A stretch of 64,000 bases of DNA from DATBAK01 sp038240075 (GCA_038240075.1 JBBSEC010000007.1:1-64000); one strand, 5' to 3'. Numbered from the stretch's first letter, positions 8,015 to 15,991 are shown. A program made the numbers and translations. Notes: generated by a model from the letters alone, not told the origin.

Positions 8015-8119
8015 CAGCGCCGGGATCTCTCCGCGGCGGACGCATTCGTACGCCATCGACCGCGATATCCCGAGCAGCGCGGCGGCTTCGGGAACCGTGT
8101 AAGTGAGCCTGGATTGCAC
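7994..8119 (-). pseudogene. Truncated excisionase-like HTH (41 residues)
   Basis: GTG 8119, with a strong GAGGAGG 5 bases before it, starts VQSRLTYTVPEAAALLGISR and continues SMAYECVRRGEIPAL, the helix-turn-helix of an excisionase/HTH_17 protein. At the point where the family continues K-x-G-R-R-x-x-x-P, the reading runs into antisense of the antitoxin's end (SARGFA) and stops at TAG 7994-7996. The wing is lost. The junction is therefore a deletion scar joining a mobile-element gene to the toxin-antitoxin locus. Confidence 0.6.
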
Positions 8120-8159
8120 GCGAACCTCCTCGACGGACTGGTTGCACGTGGAAAGCGCG

Positions 8160-8178
8160 CGCGTTGAGACTCAACGCG
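8160..8178. promoter_or_regulatory. 8-bp inverted repeat upstream of the truncated excisionase
   Basis: CGCGTTGA-gac-TCAACGCG is perfectly symmetrical and lies 41 bases before the excisionase stub start. It could be an operator for the lost regulator or a small hairpin; there is no T-tract. Confidence 0.4.
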
Positions 8179-8202
8179 ACGAACAAGTTGGGCGATCACT
8201 CA

Positions 8203-8421
8203 TCACGGCTCGATGCGACGCGCCGCGCGTTCGACGAGCAGGCCGATGAGACGCCCGATTGACACGTGCGCGTCAAGGGCCAGAACTCGGAACTGCGACC
8301 ACGCTTCTTCGTCAACGAAGAGGCGCGCGAAGCGCGGTTGAGAGACGCGTTGAGGATTCGAACGAGGTACGACCTGGTCTTGTAGAGCATTCGACGGCGC
8401 GGAACTGCGAGAGAACTGCAA
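8203..8421 (-). CDS. Small ORF, possible DNA-binding protein fragment
   Basis: Not recognised with confidence. The C-terminal half (RLFVDEEAWSQFRVLALDAH then VSIGRLIGLLVERAARRIEP) has the strand-helix-helix rhythm of small ribbon-helix-helix proteins. The N-terminal half has poor coding character and overlaps the paired GAACTGC repeats, so the true start may be internal or the gene may be broken. It is convergent toward the excisionase stub region. Confidence 0.3.
   Translation of the reverse strand: MQFSRSSAPSNALQDQVVPRSNPQRVSQPRFARLFVDEEAWSQFRVLALDAHVSIGRLIGLLVERAARRIEP
8402..8419 (+). repeat. Paired GAACTGC direct repeats, possible integrase arm sites
   Basis: GAACTGC occurs at 8402 and 8413, an 11-bp period. 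The same pair with the same period recurs at 13390/13401 next to the truncated integrase. The 19-base block aactgcgagagaactgcaa differs from the other copy at one position. One helical turn of spacing is typical of arm-type sites bound by a tyrosine recombinase N-domain. Confidence 0.5.
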
Positions 8422-8763
8422 GGCCCCGACGTCGGCTTCATCGTCACCGATCAGATGCTCCGCCCTTCGCCGCGCACAGCCGGGAACGGCTGATCGGCTT
8501 CCGCCTGCGCGGGTGTGCTGCCGCGACGAGAGCGGCGCCTACCGCGATCAAGGCGCCGCCCAGGATCGGCGTCTTGTCGTTCGAGCCGGTGTACACCGGG
8601 CGTCGGCGGGCTCAACGCGAAAACGAGAGTCTCGGGCACAGATCGGCACGTACACCCATTTCCTGAGGAGTCGTGTGGAACTTGATGCGCGCTGACGTCA
8701 AGGAAGGCCGACGGAAACCAGAACCTGCTACTGACCGGGGTTGCGGGCGTCGACCATCTACGG

Positions 8764-10635
8764 GTGACCGCAACACTCGACACTCCGCGATGGCGCCCGC
8801 GGATCGGTCTCATCCTGGCGTTCGTGGTCCTTCTCCCAACGGCCGGAATGGCAGTTCTTGCAACCTCATCCGCCACCAGCCTCTTACATCAGAAACGCGC
8901 CGCGGCCGGCGTGAGCCGAGACGCCGTCGCGATGAACGACATCATCGACCTGCGGAGCGAGGTGAGTACCGAGTATGTACAGGCGGCAGCGTTGTCGACG
9001 GCCGCCGGGCTCGGCGTGAGCGCGGCCACGCTCAACGCGCTGTACGGAGTGGACTTCACGGCCAACATGGGCACCGCGAGCAGAAAGGTCGACTCAGACA
9101 AGACGCTGCTCGCCATCCCCGCGCTTGTCGCCGAGCTCCCACGTCTGCGCCAACTCCGTCTCGAGGTCGCCGCGGGAACTGCGGGTTTCCCCGCGGTGCA
9201 AGAGTTCTTCACCAAATTCACCGGCGATATCGACGGTCTATGGCAGCACCGTTTCGATGAGGCGAGCCGCCGCGCCGACGACTTCCCCGCGAGCGCGGCC
9301 CGGTCGGTTCGTACGCAGCTCAACGTCGTTCAGGCGACGTTCGCGGCGTTCCGAGACGCCTCCGCTCGAACCGCATACACGAACAACCTGCTGCTCGGTC
9401 GCAACGCACCGGTCAACGTACAGGCCCTGATCGCGGCCAATACACACTTCGCGGCCGACGTCGCGACGTTCGACGGTCAGCTCGGACGGATGGGGGCAAC
9501 CCAGTGGCACGCGCTCGAACGTGATCCCGCACGCCGGCGATTCGAAACTGTGATCGACCAAGCCGTAGCGGTTGGACTCGTCGGAGCCCCGTCACCCTTT
9601 GCATCCCACCCGACCGAATACGGTGCCGCGTTGACCGATGCCAGCCAGTGGATCATCGGATTGTCGCGCGTCAACGGCGCCGCCTCGTCCGACCTCGACG
9701 ACGCCGCGCGCACTCTCGAACACAAGGCGACGCGCTCGCTCACGGTGGAGTTCATCGTCGCCGCGCTGGTCGCCGCGCTGGTGGCCGCGACCGCCGCGTT
9801 CGCCGCCCGCTCGATAGGACACCCCGCGCGGCGGCTCGCCGCGGCAGCCCGACGGATCAGCGAAGGCGAATTCTCGGCTACCGCAATGCCGCCACGAGGA
9901 CCACGCGAGCTGGCGGACACGACACGCGCCTTGAACGACATGATGACGACGCTGACTGCCCTCGAGCGGTACGCGATGACGCTCGCGGAAGCGCCCGAAT
10001 CGGCGTTGTTGAACCAGCCGCTGCCGGGCCGCGCGGGCCAGGCGCTCCAGGTCACCTTGGACCGGCTTCGAGACTCGGTCCACGAACGGGAACTACATCG
10101 CGTCACACTGCAGGAGATCGCGACCCATGACGGGCTCACGGGTCTGCTCAATCGAGCGGCGGCGATGGACGCCATCAGCCGGGATCTCTCGAGATCACAG
10201 CGAGACGGAATCCCAATGATGATCCTGTTCATCGACCTCGACGCATTCAAGAGCATCAACGACAACTACGGCCATGACGTCGGCGACGACGCGCTCCGTC
10301 TTACCGCCGACGCGCTGCGGGCGACGACGCGAGCAGGCGACGTCGTAGCCCGACTCGGTGGCGACGAGTTCCTCGTGTCCGGCCTCGCGGCCGGCGGCGC
10401 CGCCGAGATCGAGATCGTCGCCAACCGGATCCACGGAGCGATCGCGTCGCAGTCCGTCTCCGTCGCGGGGAAAGAAGTGAAACTCGAGAGCAGCATCGGG
10501 ATCGCACTGGCGCAAGCCGGCGACACCACGGAGTCGCTGATCCGAAACGCTGACGAAGCGCTCTACCTCGCCAAGCGTCGCGGACGCAATCAGACGACAT
10601 GGCACAGCCCCCGCGAATCCCACATGACGAGCTAA
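8764..10635 (+). CDS. Membrane-bound diguanylate cyclase (HAMP-GGDEF)
   Basis: A 623-residue protein that makes c-di-GMP from two GTP. A signal-anchor (IGLILAFVVLLPTAGMAVLA, residues 14-33) is followed by a helical periplasmic sensor of about 280 residues resembling nitrate/sulfate-type four-helix sensors, a second membrane segment (VEFIVAALVAALVAATAAFA, about 332), a HAMP linker (ARRLAAAARRISEGEF) and a GGDEF domain. The active-site RLGGDEF is intact, and an RAGD inhibitory I-site sits five residues before it, so product feedback is expected. The catalytic-domain start is HDGLTGLLNR. GTG 8764 is the start. No EAL domain is present. It lies among decayed mobile DNA but is itself intact. Confidence 0.93.
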   Translation: MTATLDTPRWRPRIGLILAFVVLLPTAGMAVLATSSATSLLHQKRAAAGVSRDAVAMNDIIDLRSEVSTEYVQAAALSTAAGLGVSAATLNALYGVDFTANMGTASRKVDSDKTLLAIPALVAELPRLRQLRLEVAAGTAGFPAVQEFFTKFTGDIDGLWQHRFDEASRRADDFPASAARSVRTQLNVVQATFAAFRDASARTAYTNNLLLGRNAPVNVQALIAANTHFAADVATFDGQLGRMGATQWHALERDPARRRFETVIDQAVAVGLVGAPSPFASHPTEYGAALTDASQWIIGLSRVNGAASSDLDDAARTLEHKATRSLTVEFIVAALVAALVAATAAFAARSIGHPARRLAAAARRISEGEFSATAMPPRGPRELADTTRALNDMMTTLTALERYAMTLAEAPESALLNQPLPGRAGQALQVTLDRLRDSVHERELHRVTLQEIATHDGLTGLLNRAAAMDAISRDLSRSQRDGIPMMILFIDLDAFKSINDNYGHDVGDDALRLTADALRATTRAGDVVARLGGDEFLVSGLAAGGAAEIEIVANRIHGAIASQSVSVAGKEVKLESSIGIALAQAGDTTESLIRNADEALYLAKRRGRNQTTWHSPRESHMTS

Positions 10636-10890
10636 ACCCGTCGACCACTTTCCGAAGACGCGTAGCCCGTAGGCCCGCGCGCAAACGGGGGCGACCGGCG
10701 TCGACAACGGCGCCAAACGTGGCCGAGATCGGGTAAAGCGTCGAGTGGACGTTGCTCGGCCTGCGGCTGTGCGCCGGCGCGAACGTCCAGATGACGACTT
10801 CGGCCATCGCTCCCGAGGGGTTTGTCAGAACTGCCGATAGTCCCGCTGGCCGGGCATGATCGCGGGACCGATTGACAATGAGGAGAACGA
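10636..10890. other. Intergenic, no gene seen
   Basis: About 250 bases between the diguanylate cyclase and RidA genes. No convincing frame, hairpin terminator or repeat was found; only the Shine-Dalgarno of the next gene at its right end is clear. Confidence 0.5.
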
Positions 10891-11286
10891 ATGGACCGCG
10901 AGATCATCAATCCGTGGGCTTGGCAGGACCAGTTCGGGTTCGTGCACGCAAACAAGGTGACGGGGGCCGGAGGTGTGCTGTTCTGTGCCGGTCAGACATC
11001 GTCGGACGCCGACGGTGCGCCTGTCCACGCGGGAGATATGGCTGCGCAGGTTGAACAGGCTTTCGACAACCTCGAGCGCGTTCTGGGTGATGCGGGCATG
11101 ACGCTCGCGGATGTGGTGCGCTTGAACTACTACACGACGGATGTCGATGCATTCTTCGGGGTGGGCGAGCAACTCGGAAAACGGCTGAGCGAAGGGGGAT
11201 GTCGACCTGCGTCGACGTTGCTCGGGGTAACACGCCTCGCCTTCCCGGAGTTCCTCATTGAAATCGAAGCGACCGCGATCGCATAG
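10891..11286 (+). CDS. RidA/YjgF-family protein
   Basis: A 131-residue trimeric Rid-family enzyme. Members hydrolyse reactive enamines/imines made by PLP enzymes. Visible signatures are VLFCAGQTSSDADG, QVEQAFDNLERVLGDAGM, ADVVRLNYYTTDVD and the C-terminal RPASTLLGVTRLAFPEFLIEIEATA, where the Arg and the final Glu shape the ligand pocket. A GAGGAG lies 7 bases before ATG 10891. It is a single-gene unit. Confidence 0.93.
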   Translation: MDREIINPWAWQDQFGFVHANKVTGAGGVLFCAGQTSSDADGAPVHAGDMAAQVEQAFDNLERVLGDAGMTLADVVRLNYYTTDVDAFFGVGEQLGKRLSEGGCRPASTLLGVTRLAFPEFLIEIEATAIA

Positions 11287-11488
11287 CCCGCTCGTTCGTC
11301 GGCGCCGCACTCCTACAGGGCAATCGAGACGCTCTTCTCGGCATTCACGGATGACCCCGTCGAGCGGTGTCGCCCTCGTCGGCGTGCGGCTTCACCACGC
11401 ACCCCGGCGACGACGCGGTTCGTTCCTGCGCGTGGAAGCGCCACGCTCGTCGCCATCGTTGGGCCGCTGAACTGGCTCACCGCGCCCC

Positions 11489-11520
11489 TTGGTGGGCTTC
11501 CTGGTGGGTCTTTTGGTGGG
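11489..11520 (+). repeat. Three iteron-like GGTGGG repeats, 12-bp period
   Basis: GGTGGG occurs at 11491, 11503 and 11515, each preceded by (C/T)T and followed by pyrimidines. The exact 12-bp phasing lies in a non-coding stretch (11287-11659) upstream of the sigma-like/excisionase/XRE cassette. It could bind a replication or regulatory protein of the old element. No gene was found in the rest of this interval. Confidence 0.4.
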
Positions 11521-11659
11521 CCTCAATCGCGACGTTTCCGACGCGCCTACCCCCACGGGCCGCACAAGCCGCGCCACACCGCTCCGACGTCGTCAGCCGC
11601 TCGAGCACGCCGGCGACACCGAAACCTGAAACGGCAGGTCGCCAGCGAACTGAACGGGT

Positions 11660-12127
11660 GTGTTGCAAGCCGTGGTTCCGGGCCTGGTCAGCGTCGCCCG
11701 GCAATACGCACGACGGTGGGATCGTGACGACATCGCCAGTGCCGTCGTCGTCGCCGCACTGGCGCGCATCGCCACCTACCCGCATCACCGTCCGTCCAGC
11801 CTGGCGGCCAACATCGTGCGCGACGCTCAGCACGCCGTTCACAGACTGCGCCTCGCCGACGAACGCGAGCACTGCGTGCTCGCTGCCGAGTGCGCGAGGC
11901 CGCTGGTGGAGAGACCTGCGGCAGACGAGCTCGTCGAGTTGACCTTTGACGCCGTCGCCGGGCGTCAGCTCTCGTCGCACGCGGCGCGCCTCATCGTGGA
12001 GTACCGAGTGTTCGGGCTGTCGAGTCGTGAAGTCGGCGACCGAGACGGCCGACGTGCCGCGACGATACGTAAGGCCCGTTCTCGCGCCGAGCGTGCGCTG
12101 TCGATCTCAACCGAGCGCGGAGCATGA
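11660..12127 (+). CDS. Sigma-70-region-4-like protein of mobile element
   Basis: A 155-residue basic protein. The C-terminal LSSHAARLIVEYRVFGLSSR followed by EVGDRDGRRAATIRKARSRAER resembles sigma region 4 (an HTH with an RKARSRAE tail). The N-terminal half (VARQYARRWDRDDIASAVVVAAL) resembles region 2, with a characteristic D-D-I-A-S pattern. Proteins of this type are common as the first gene of regulatory cassettes in actinobacterial integrative elements. It is translationally coupled (ATGA) to the excisionase gene. GTG 11660 is the start. Confidence 0.65.
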   Translation: MLQAVVPGLVSVARQYARRWDRDDIASAVVVAALARIATYPHHRPSSLAANIVRDAQHAVHRLRLADEREHCVLAAECARPLVERPAADELVELTFDAVAGRQLSSHAARLIVEYRVFGLSSREVGDRDGRRAATIRKARSRAERALSISTERGA

Positions 12128-12360
12128 GCGAGCGTCGAATGAACACGCGGCCGGACGATGAGCGCCTTGCGATGGCGGTCGAGGAGGCGGCTCACCTGCT
12201 CGGCATATCGAGAAGCCTTGCCTACGAGCTGTGCGCGCGCGGCGAGCTCCCGACGATCCGGCTCGGCGGGCGGCTCGTTATCCCAAAGCGTGCCCTCTTC
12301 GAGATGATCGAGAACGTCGAAGCGAGCTGGTCGACGCCGATCGATCCAACGTCCGCTTGA
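12124..12360 (+). CDS. Excisionase-like HTH_17/MerR-type DNA-binding protein
   Basis: A 78-residue protein with a complete winged HTH: MAVEEAAHLLGISRSLAYEL, then CARGELPTIRLGGRLVIPKR. Proteins of this kind bind DNA at att or operator sites and direct excision or control element genes. It overlaps the upstream sigma-like gene by ATGA and the downstream XRE gene by TGATG, so the three are one translationally coupled unit. Two further excisionase-like HTHs exist in this window (an intact one at 17731-18000 and the stub at 7994-8119). Confidence 0.85.
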   Translation: MSERRMNTRPDDERLAMAVEEAAHLLGISRSLAYELCARGELPTIRLGGRLVIPKRALFEMIENVEASWSTPIDPTSA

Positions 12361-12965
12361 TGACGCCGCCACTACTGACCTTGCTATCCGATGAGATAGC
12401 GCCCATGCCGAGCCGTCCTCGCGAAGATGAACCGGCCACCCGAGTCGGTAGCGGGATCTTGCTGGCTGCCCGAGTCGAAGCCGGGCTTTCGCAACGTGAG
12501 CTCGCGACCCGCGCCGGTACCTCCGGCGCGACCGTCGCCACGTACGAGCGCGGTACGAAGGAGCCACACCTGTCGACCCTGCTGCGCCTGCTCAGCGCGG
12601 CGGGAATGCGACTCGAGTTGAGCTACGCGCCCGTCTTGTCGAACGCGAACGGCGATCTCACCCGCGAGGATCGGCACAGCCTTGCCCTCCATCGAGTCAT
12701 CGCTGCCCGCTTCGCCCGCGATCCCAAGGCCGTCTCGAGGAAAGCGGTTCGGAACCTCAAGGTAATGCGGCGCGCGGACGACGGCTCAGCGTCTCCCCGG
12801 CTCGAGGAATGGGAACGGCTCCTGAAGGGCCCGGTGTCGGCGGTCATCGAGGTGCTGGTCTCGCACGACCAGCGCGCACGAGACCTCCGACAGGTCACAC
12901 CGTTCGCGGGTGTGCTGTCCGACGAGGAGCGCCGGGCGATCTACCGCACAGCCGCTGCGGCATAG
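12360..12965 (+). CDS. XRE-family HTH regulator with C-terminal extension
   Basis: About 201 residues from ATG 12360, which overlaps the excisionase stop (TGATG). Residues about 30-85 form a Cro/CI-type HTH: ILLAARVEAGLSQRELATRA then GTSGATVATYERGTKEPHLS. The C-terminal part (ALHRVIAARFARDPKAV, LEEWERLLKGPVSAVIEVL, LRQVTPFAGVLSDEERRAIY) is a conserved extension found on many XRE proteins paired with nucleotidyltransferase toxins, but no partner toxin is adjacent. The 3' end overlaps the convergent integrase fragment by 25 bases. Confidence 0.8.
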   Translation: MTPPLLTLLSDEIAPMPSRPREDEPATRVGSGILLAARVEAGLSQRELATRAGTSGATVATYERGTKEPHLSTLLRLLSAAGMRLELSYAPVLSNANGDLTREDRHSLALHRVIAARFARDPKAVSRKAVRNLKVMRRADDGSASPRLEEWERLLKGPVSAVIEVLVSHDQRARDLRQVTPFAGVLSDEERRAIYRTAAAA

Positions 12966-13309
12966 CCCCGTGCGCCGCGACCAACTCGAGCACCGAGCCG
13001 GACGTTGCCGATACGCGGGACGACGTGCCCTTCGAGCATGTCGCGATACGACTCTGCCGTCGTCGGCCGCACGCGCGTGCCCACCGACTCGAGCCACCGC
13101 TCCAGGAAGTCGCCGAGGGTCGTCGTTCCAGCGTCTGCGTACTCACCCACCCTGAGCAGTTCGAGCTGACGGGTGAGCGCCTGCTCGGCCGCGCGACGCG
13201 TCGGGAAGCCGCCCCACTGCCGGTAACGCTTCCTGCCAGTGACGACATCGCGGCCGAGGAAGACCTGAGCCGTCCACGACCGACCCCGCTTGAACACGCT
13301 GCATCGCAT
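12941..13309 (-). pseudogene. Tyrosine integrase, N-terminal part only
   Basis: The frame from ATG 13309 gives an arm-binding domain (FKRGRSWTAQVFLGRDVVTG, then GFPTRRAAEQALTRQLELLR) and the start of the core-binding SAM-like domain (TLGDFLERWLESVGTRVRPT, then TAESYRDMLEGHVVPRIGNV). At RIGNVRLG the homology ends and the reading runs through antisense of the XRE gene to a stop. The whole catalytic domain (R...HxxR...Y) is missing, so it cannot recombine DNA. Its start lies 155 bp from the tRNA-derived 45-bp repeat, the usual position of an integrase beside its att site. It marks the older of two elements at this tRNA. Confidence 0.85.
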
Positions 13310-13389
13310 CGCACGTCTCCTTGTCGGTGGAGTTACGCGCGCCGCGGGGACCCGATCGCGACACGGACGTCCGAGAAATCCACGGAGCA

Positions 13390-13407
13390 GAACTGCGAGG
13401 GAACTGC
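13390..13407 (+). repeat. Paired GAACTGC direct repeats, possible integrase arm sites
   Basis: GAACTGC at 13390 and 13401 (11-bp period), between the truncated integrase start and the att repeat at 13464. It matches the pair at 8402/8413. Confidence 0.5.
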
Positions 13408-13463
13408 AACACGGGCCAAACGCCTCGAGAGGTCAGGAGCACGAGCCCCTGACCTGCTGTGAT

Positions 13464-13508
13464 GAGTGCGCTCGGCGGGAGTCGAACCCACAACCTTCTG
13501 ATCCGTAG
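13464..13508. repeat. Attachment site (attL-type), 3' fragment of tRNA-Arg
   Basis: These 45 bases are identical to 34427-34471, which is the anticodon-loop-to-3'-end part of the intact tRNA-Arg(ACG) gene plus 3 flanking bases. The 5' half of the tRNA is absent here, so this is the displaced copy left by site-specific integration. The core contains the TCTGA/TCAGA-type anticodon-stem inverted repeat on one side. Confidence 0.93.
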
Positions 13509-13625
13509 GCAGGTGGCCGGCTGCCGCCGAGTGCTTGCTCGTGATCACACGTGCCGTCCCGTCCGCAACGAGGCCGACGGTCGTGCTCGTCCGTGCTGCG
13601 CCGTGTCGGCCGGTGCTCATGCGTT

Positions 13626-13645
13626 TGTCGACACGCTGTCGGCAC
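13626..13645 (+). repeat. Tandem TGTCGRCAC pair, likely integrase arm sites (left end)
   Basis: TGTCGACAC (13626) and TGTCGGCAC (13637) are spaced 11 bp apart, 118 bp inside the left attachment repeat. The same pair occurs at 34338/34349, 70 bp inside the right repeat. The rest of 13509-13764 holds no convincing gene. Confidence 0.6.
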
Positions 13646-13764
13646 GCTGAGCTGTGGGTGGCGCTACGTGGACTCGAGCGACCGAGTCGGTCCGCGGTGC
13701 CGTCAACGGCTCAACGACTCAACGTCGGCGCACGCGCGCCGGTTCGTGGCTACCGTTTCGCGCA

Positions 13765-14133
13765 ATGTGGATCGCTCTGGCTACGGCGGGCATCGCCGCT
13801 ATCGCGGGCCTTGCCGGCGTCCTGATCGGACAGCGGGGCGAACGTAGGCGGTGGCACCGCGACGCGAAGTTTCAGGCTCACGTTGACTTGATCGCGATGG
13901 TGCAGCGATACCTGACCGGCGACAAGCCGTCGGACGTCGAGATGAACGTGATCCTCGCTCGCAACGAGCTCGTCACGGACGACGTCAAGATCCCCTACGG
14001 CGTGATGGACATGCTCCTTCAGTCTGACCAAGGCATCGACATCACAGCGATGACGACCCACCTGATCGCACGGTGTCGTCAGGACCTGGGGCTGAAGTAC
14101 ATCTTCAAGCGCCAGCCGAGGCTCCCCTCTTAG
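13765..14133 (+). CDS. Small membrane-anchored hypothetical protein
   Basis: About 122 residues from ATG 13765. An N-terminal membrane anchor (MWIALATAGIAAIAGLAGVL) is followed at once by a basic stretch (GQRGERRRWHRDAKFQ), so the rest should be cytoplasmic: a helical domain with HVDLIAMVQRYLTG and MDMLLQSDQGIDITAMTTHL. Not recognised. It is the first gene inside the left end of the island and points toward the possible restriction gene 160 bases downstream. Confidence 0.55.
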   Translation: MWIALATAGIAAIAGLAGVLIGQRGERRRWHRDAKFQAHVDLIAMVQRYLTGDKPSDVEMNVILARNELVTDDVKIPYGVMDMLLQSDQGIDITAMTTHLIARCRQDLGLKYIFKRQPRLPS

Positions 14134-14294
14134 TAGGTACACGCCCCCGAGCCCCCACCGGCGCTCGTGCGACCTCGTGGAGCCCTTCATCAGCCGCCTC
14201 ATCGACGTCGCGGCCGCGAGGCAGTGCGGGGCTGCTCGTCAATCGCGAGACTGTCGATGAATGCGGCGAGGCGCTCCGCGAGGGTGAGACAGCG

Positions 14295-15155
14295 ATGCCT
14301 GGCCGCCGGTCAGCACCGTTCGTCACCGAAGCCTCGCCCTACACTCCCGCCGAATCCTTCCCCGGGGGCAAAGTGTCCGCGCCGATCAAAGACAGACCAC
14401 TCACGCCCGATGAAGTGGAGCGCATGCGCTTGGCGCTCAGCACGTTCCGGGACGGCAGCGGTCAATACGTGAACAGCATCCGCAAGTTCATGCCGGACTA
14501 CTTAGACTTCGAGCGCGTGACTGCGCTCGTCTGTGGGGGAACCACCGGCGAGGACAAGGGGATCTTCGACGTGTTGGTCCCAGCGCCGGGCACGCTGCCG
14601 TTCGGTGTCTCGTGCAAGATGGCTGTGACTCAGCCAGGTTCCAGTCTCTGCAGCTTCATGGAGATGTCGAACTCGAAGAAGAAGTTCGACGACGAGTTCG
14701 CTCGTCTAGGGATCGACTGGAAGACCCAACCTGACGCCGCGGGTCCGTCGATCTTGGACCTCGTGAGTTCGTGGCATGCCGCGCTCGCTCCAGAAGTCGA
14801 TCTCGTCGGCAGCCGGTACCTCGTGCTGGCGCACGATCCAACTTGGCAACGATTTCAGTTGCTGTGCTTCCCCCTCGACTTGCGCATCGCCGATCCGCGT
14901 CGGGACGTCGCTTGGGTGAACGAAGGAAAGAACAGGGCTGACAACGGACCGAGCACGGTCGCTGGCTACATCGACGACGACGGTCGCTCACATCGGCTGT
15001 GGCAGCTGTACCAGAACTCGGGCGGACAGCTCAAGTACTACCCGTTACTTCGGTGGGCCGATTGGGTGTCGCCACTCTTCGAACTCGAGGAGCCGCCGGT
15101 CCACAACCTCAAACAGAAGGTCGAGGACTATTTCCCGGGCCGCTGGCCCGACTAA
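14295..15155 (+). CDS. Unrecognised protein convergent with Dam methylase; candidate restriction endonuclease
   Basis: About 286 residues, soluble. Sequence does not match a family I know. Around residues 70-105, ALVCGGTTGEDKGIFDVLVP then FGVSCKMAVTQPGS resembles the core of a PD-(D/E)xK nuclease: a D at the end of one strand and an S-x-K in place of (D/E)-x-K on the next. The C-terminus has LWQLYQNSGGQLKYYPLLRW. It lies tail-to-tail with an N6-adenine methylase (stops overlapping by 4 bases), a common layout for type II restriction-modification pairs. Nuclease function is inferred from context and a weak motif only. ATG 14295 is preferred; an upstream in-frame extension is low-quality sequence. 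Confidence 0.6.
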   Translation: MPGRRSAPFVTEASPYTPAESFPGGKVSAPIKDRPLTPDEVERMRLALSTFRDGSGQYVNSIRKFMPDYLDFERVTALVCGGTTGEDKGIFDVLVPAPGTLPFGVSCKMAVTQPGSSLCSFMEMSNSKKKFDDEFARLGIDWKTQPDAAGPSILDLVSSWHAALAPEVDLVGSRYLVLAHDPTWQRFQLLCFPLDLRIADPRRDVAWVNEGKNRADNGPSTVAGYIDDDGRSHRLWQLYQNSGGQLKYYPLLRWADWVSPLFELEEPPVHNLKQKVEDYFPGRWPD

Positions 15156-15991
15156 CGCTTGACCCACAAGACCTCCATACGGACTGCGGCCTTCTCGACC
15201 TTTGGCGGCTTGACGTTCACACGCTCCCACTCGGCGAGCCGATCGTTATAGAGATCGTTGTCGTATCCGCTGAGCACCACCGGGCCCTGATGAGCGATCA
15301 GTGCCTCAAGCATGGCGACGTGTTCTTGCTCCGTCATCTCGTGCCCGTACATCTTCTGCGTCCGTGTGGATGGCAGATAGGGCGGATCTGCGTAGATCAA
15401 ACAGTCCTTAGCCGAAAAGCGCCGGACTACCTCAAGAGCAGGCCGGTTCTCGATCTCGGCATCCTGCAGTCGCCACGCGAGTTCCCGCAGCTCTTCTGGC
15501 ACACGCTGCCACCGGACTGACATTCCCCTCGCTCGTTGCGTGACACCGCGGTTCTTCCATCCGGTCTTCTTGGCGAGGTCGCTCGCGTGCGCCTGCCAAA
15601 TGCGGACGACAAATCGCCGAGCATCCTCCAGAGACTCGCCGGTAACAACATGCGACTCGTCATACTCTTCGCGCGACCAGGGCGTCGTCTCGAGCGCCCA
15701 GAGGAGCTCGTCGGTTTGGTCTCTCAGCACCCGAAAGAAGCTGACGAGTAGTTCGTTCGCATCGTTCAACAGTTCGTGTGGCGACGGATCTTTCGTGAAG
15801 AACACCGCGCCTGAGCCGAAGTACGGCTCGACGTAGTGGTAGTGCGGACTGAAGTGACTCACGATGTCTCTGGCGATCGACCACTTCGAGCCTGGGTAAC
15901 GCAACGCTGCAGAACGGCGCGACGTAACACTCCCTGTCAGGTCGAGTGAGAGAGTTGCTTGTTCGGGCTGGCTCGCCCTGGTGTCGGTCAA
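15152..15991 (-). CDS. DNA N6-adenine methyltransferase, Dam/D12 class
   Basis: A 279-residue SAM-dependent enzyme that methylates adenine in DNA. ALRYPGSKWSIARDIV carries the F/Y-x-G-x-K SAM-binding motif, HYHYVEPYFGSGAVFF is motif I of this class, LLNDANELLVSFFRVL follows, and the catalytic motif is LIYADPPYLPSTR (DPPY). The length fits the Dam family. The start is TTG 15991 with an AGGAGG 5 bases before it. The target site cannot be told. It is convergent with the unrecognised 286-residue gene and would protect DNA if that gene is a restriction enzyme; alternatively it is a solitary element-borne methylase. Confidence 0.92.
   Translation of the reverse strand: MTDTRASQPEQATLSLDLTGSVTSRRSAALRYPGSKWSIARDIVSHFSPHYHYVEPYFGSGAVFFTKDPSPHELLNDANELLVSFFRVLRDQTDELLWALETTPWSREEYDESHVVTGESLEDARRFVVRIWQAHASDLAKKTGWKNRGVTQRARGMSVRWQRVPEELRELAWRLQDAEIENRPALEVVRRFSAKDCLIYADPPYLPSTRTQKMYGHEMTEQEHVAMLEALIAHQGPVVLSGYDNDLYNDRLAEWERVNVKPPKVEKAAVRMEVLWVKR

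Noticed and set aside
8350..8390. tRNA-like stretch with GATTCGAAC
   Set aside because: The T-arm stem does not pair and no other tRNA arm forms; at best a decayed att fragment, not a tRNA gene.
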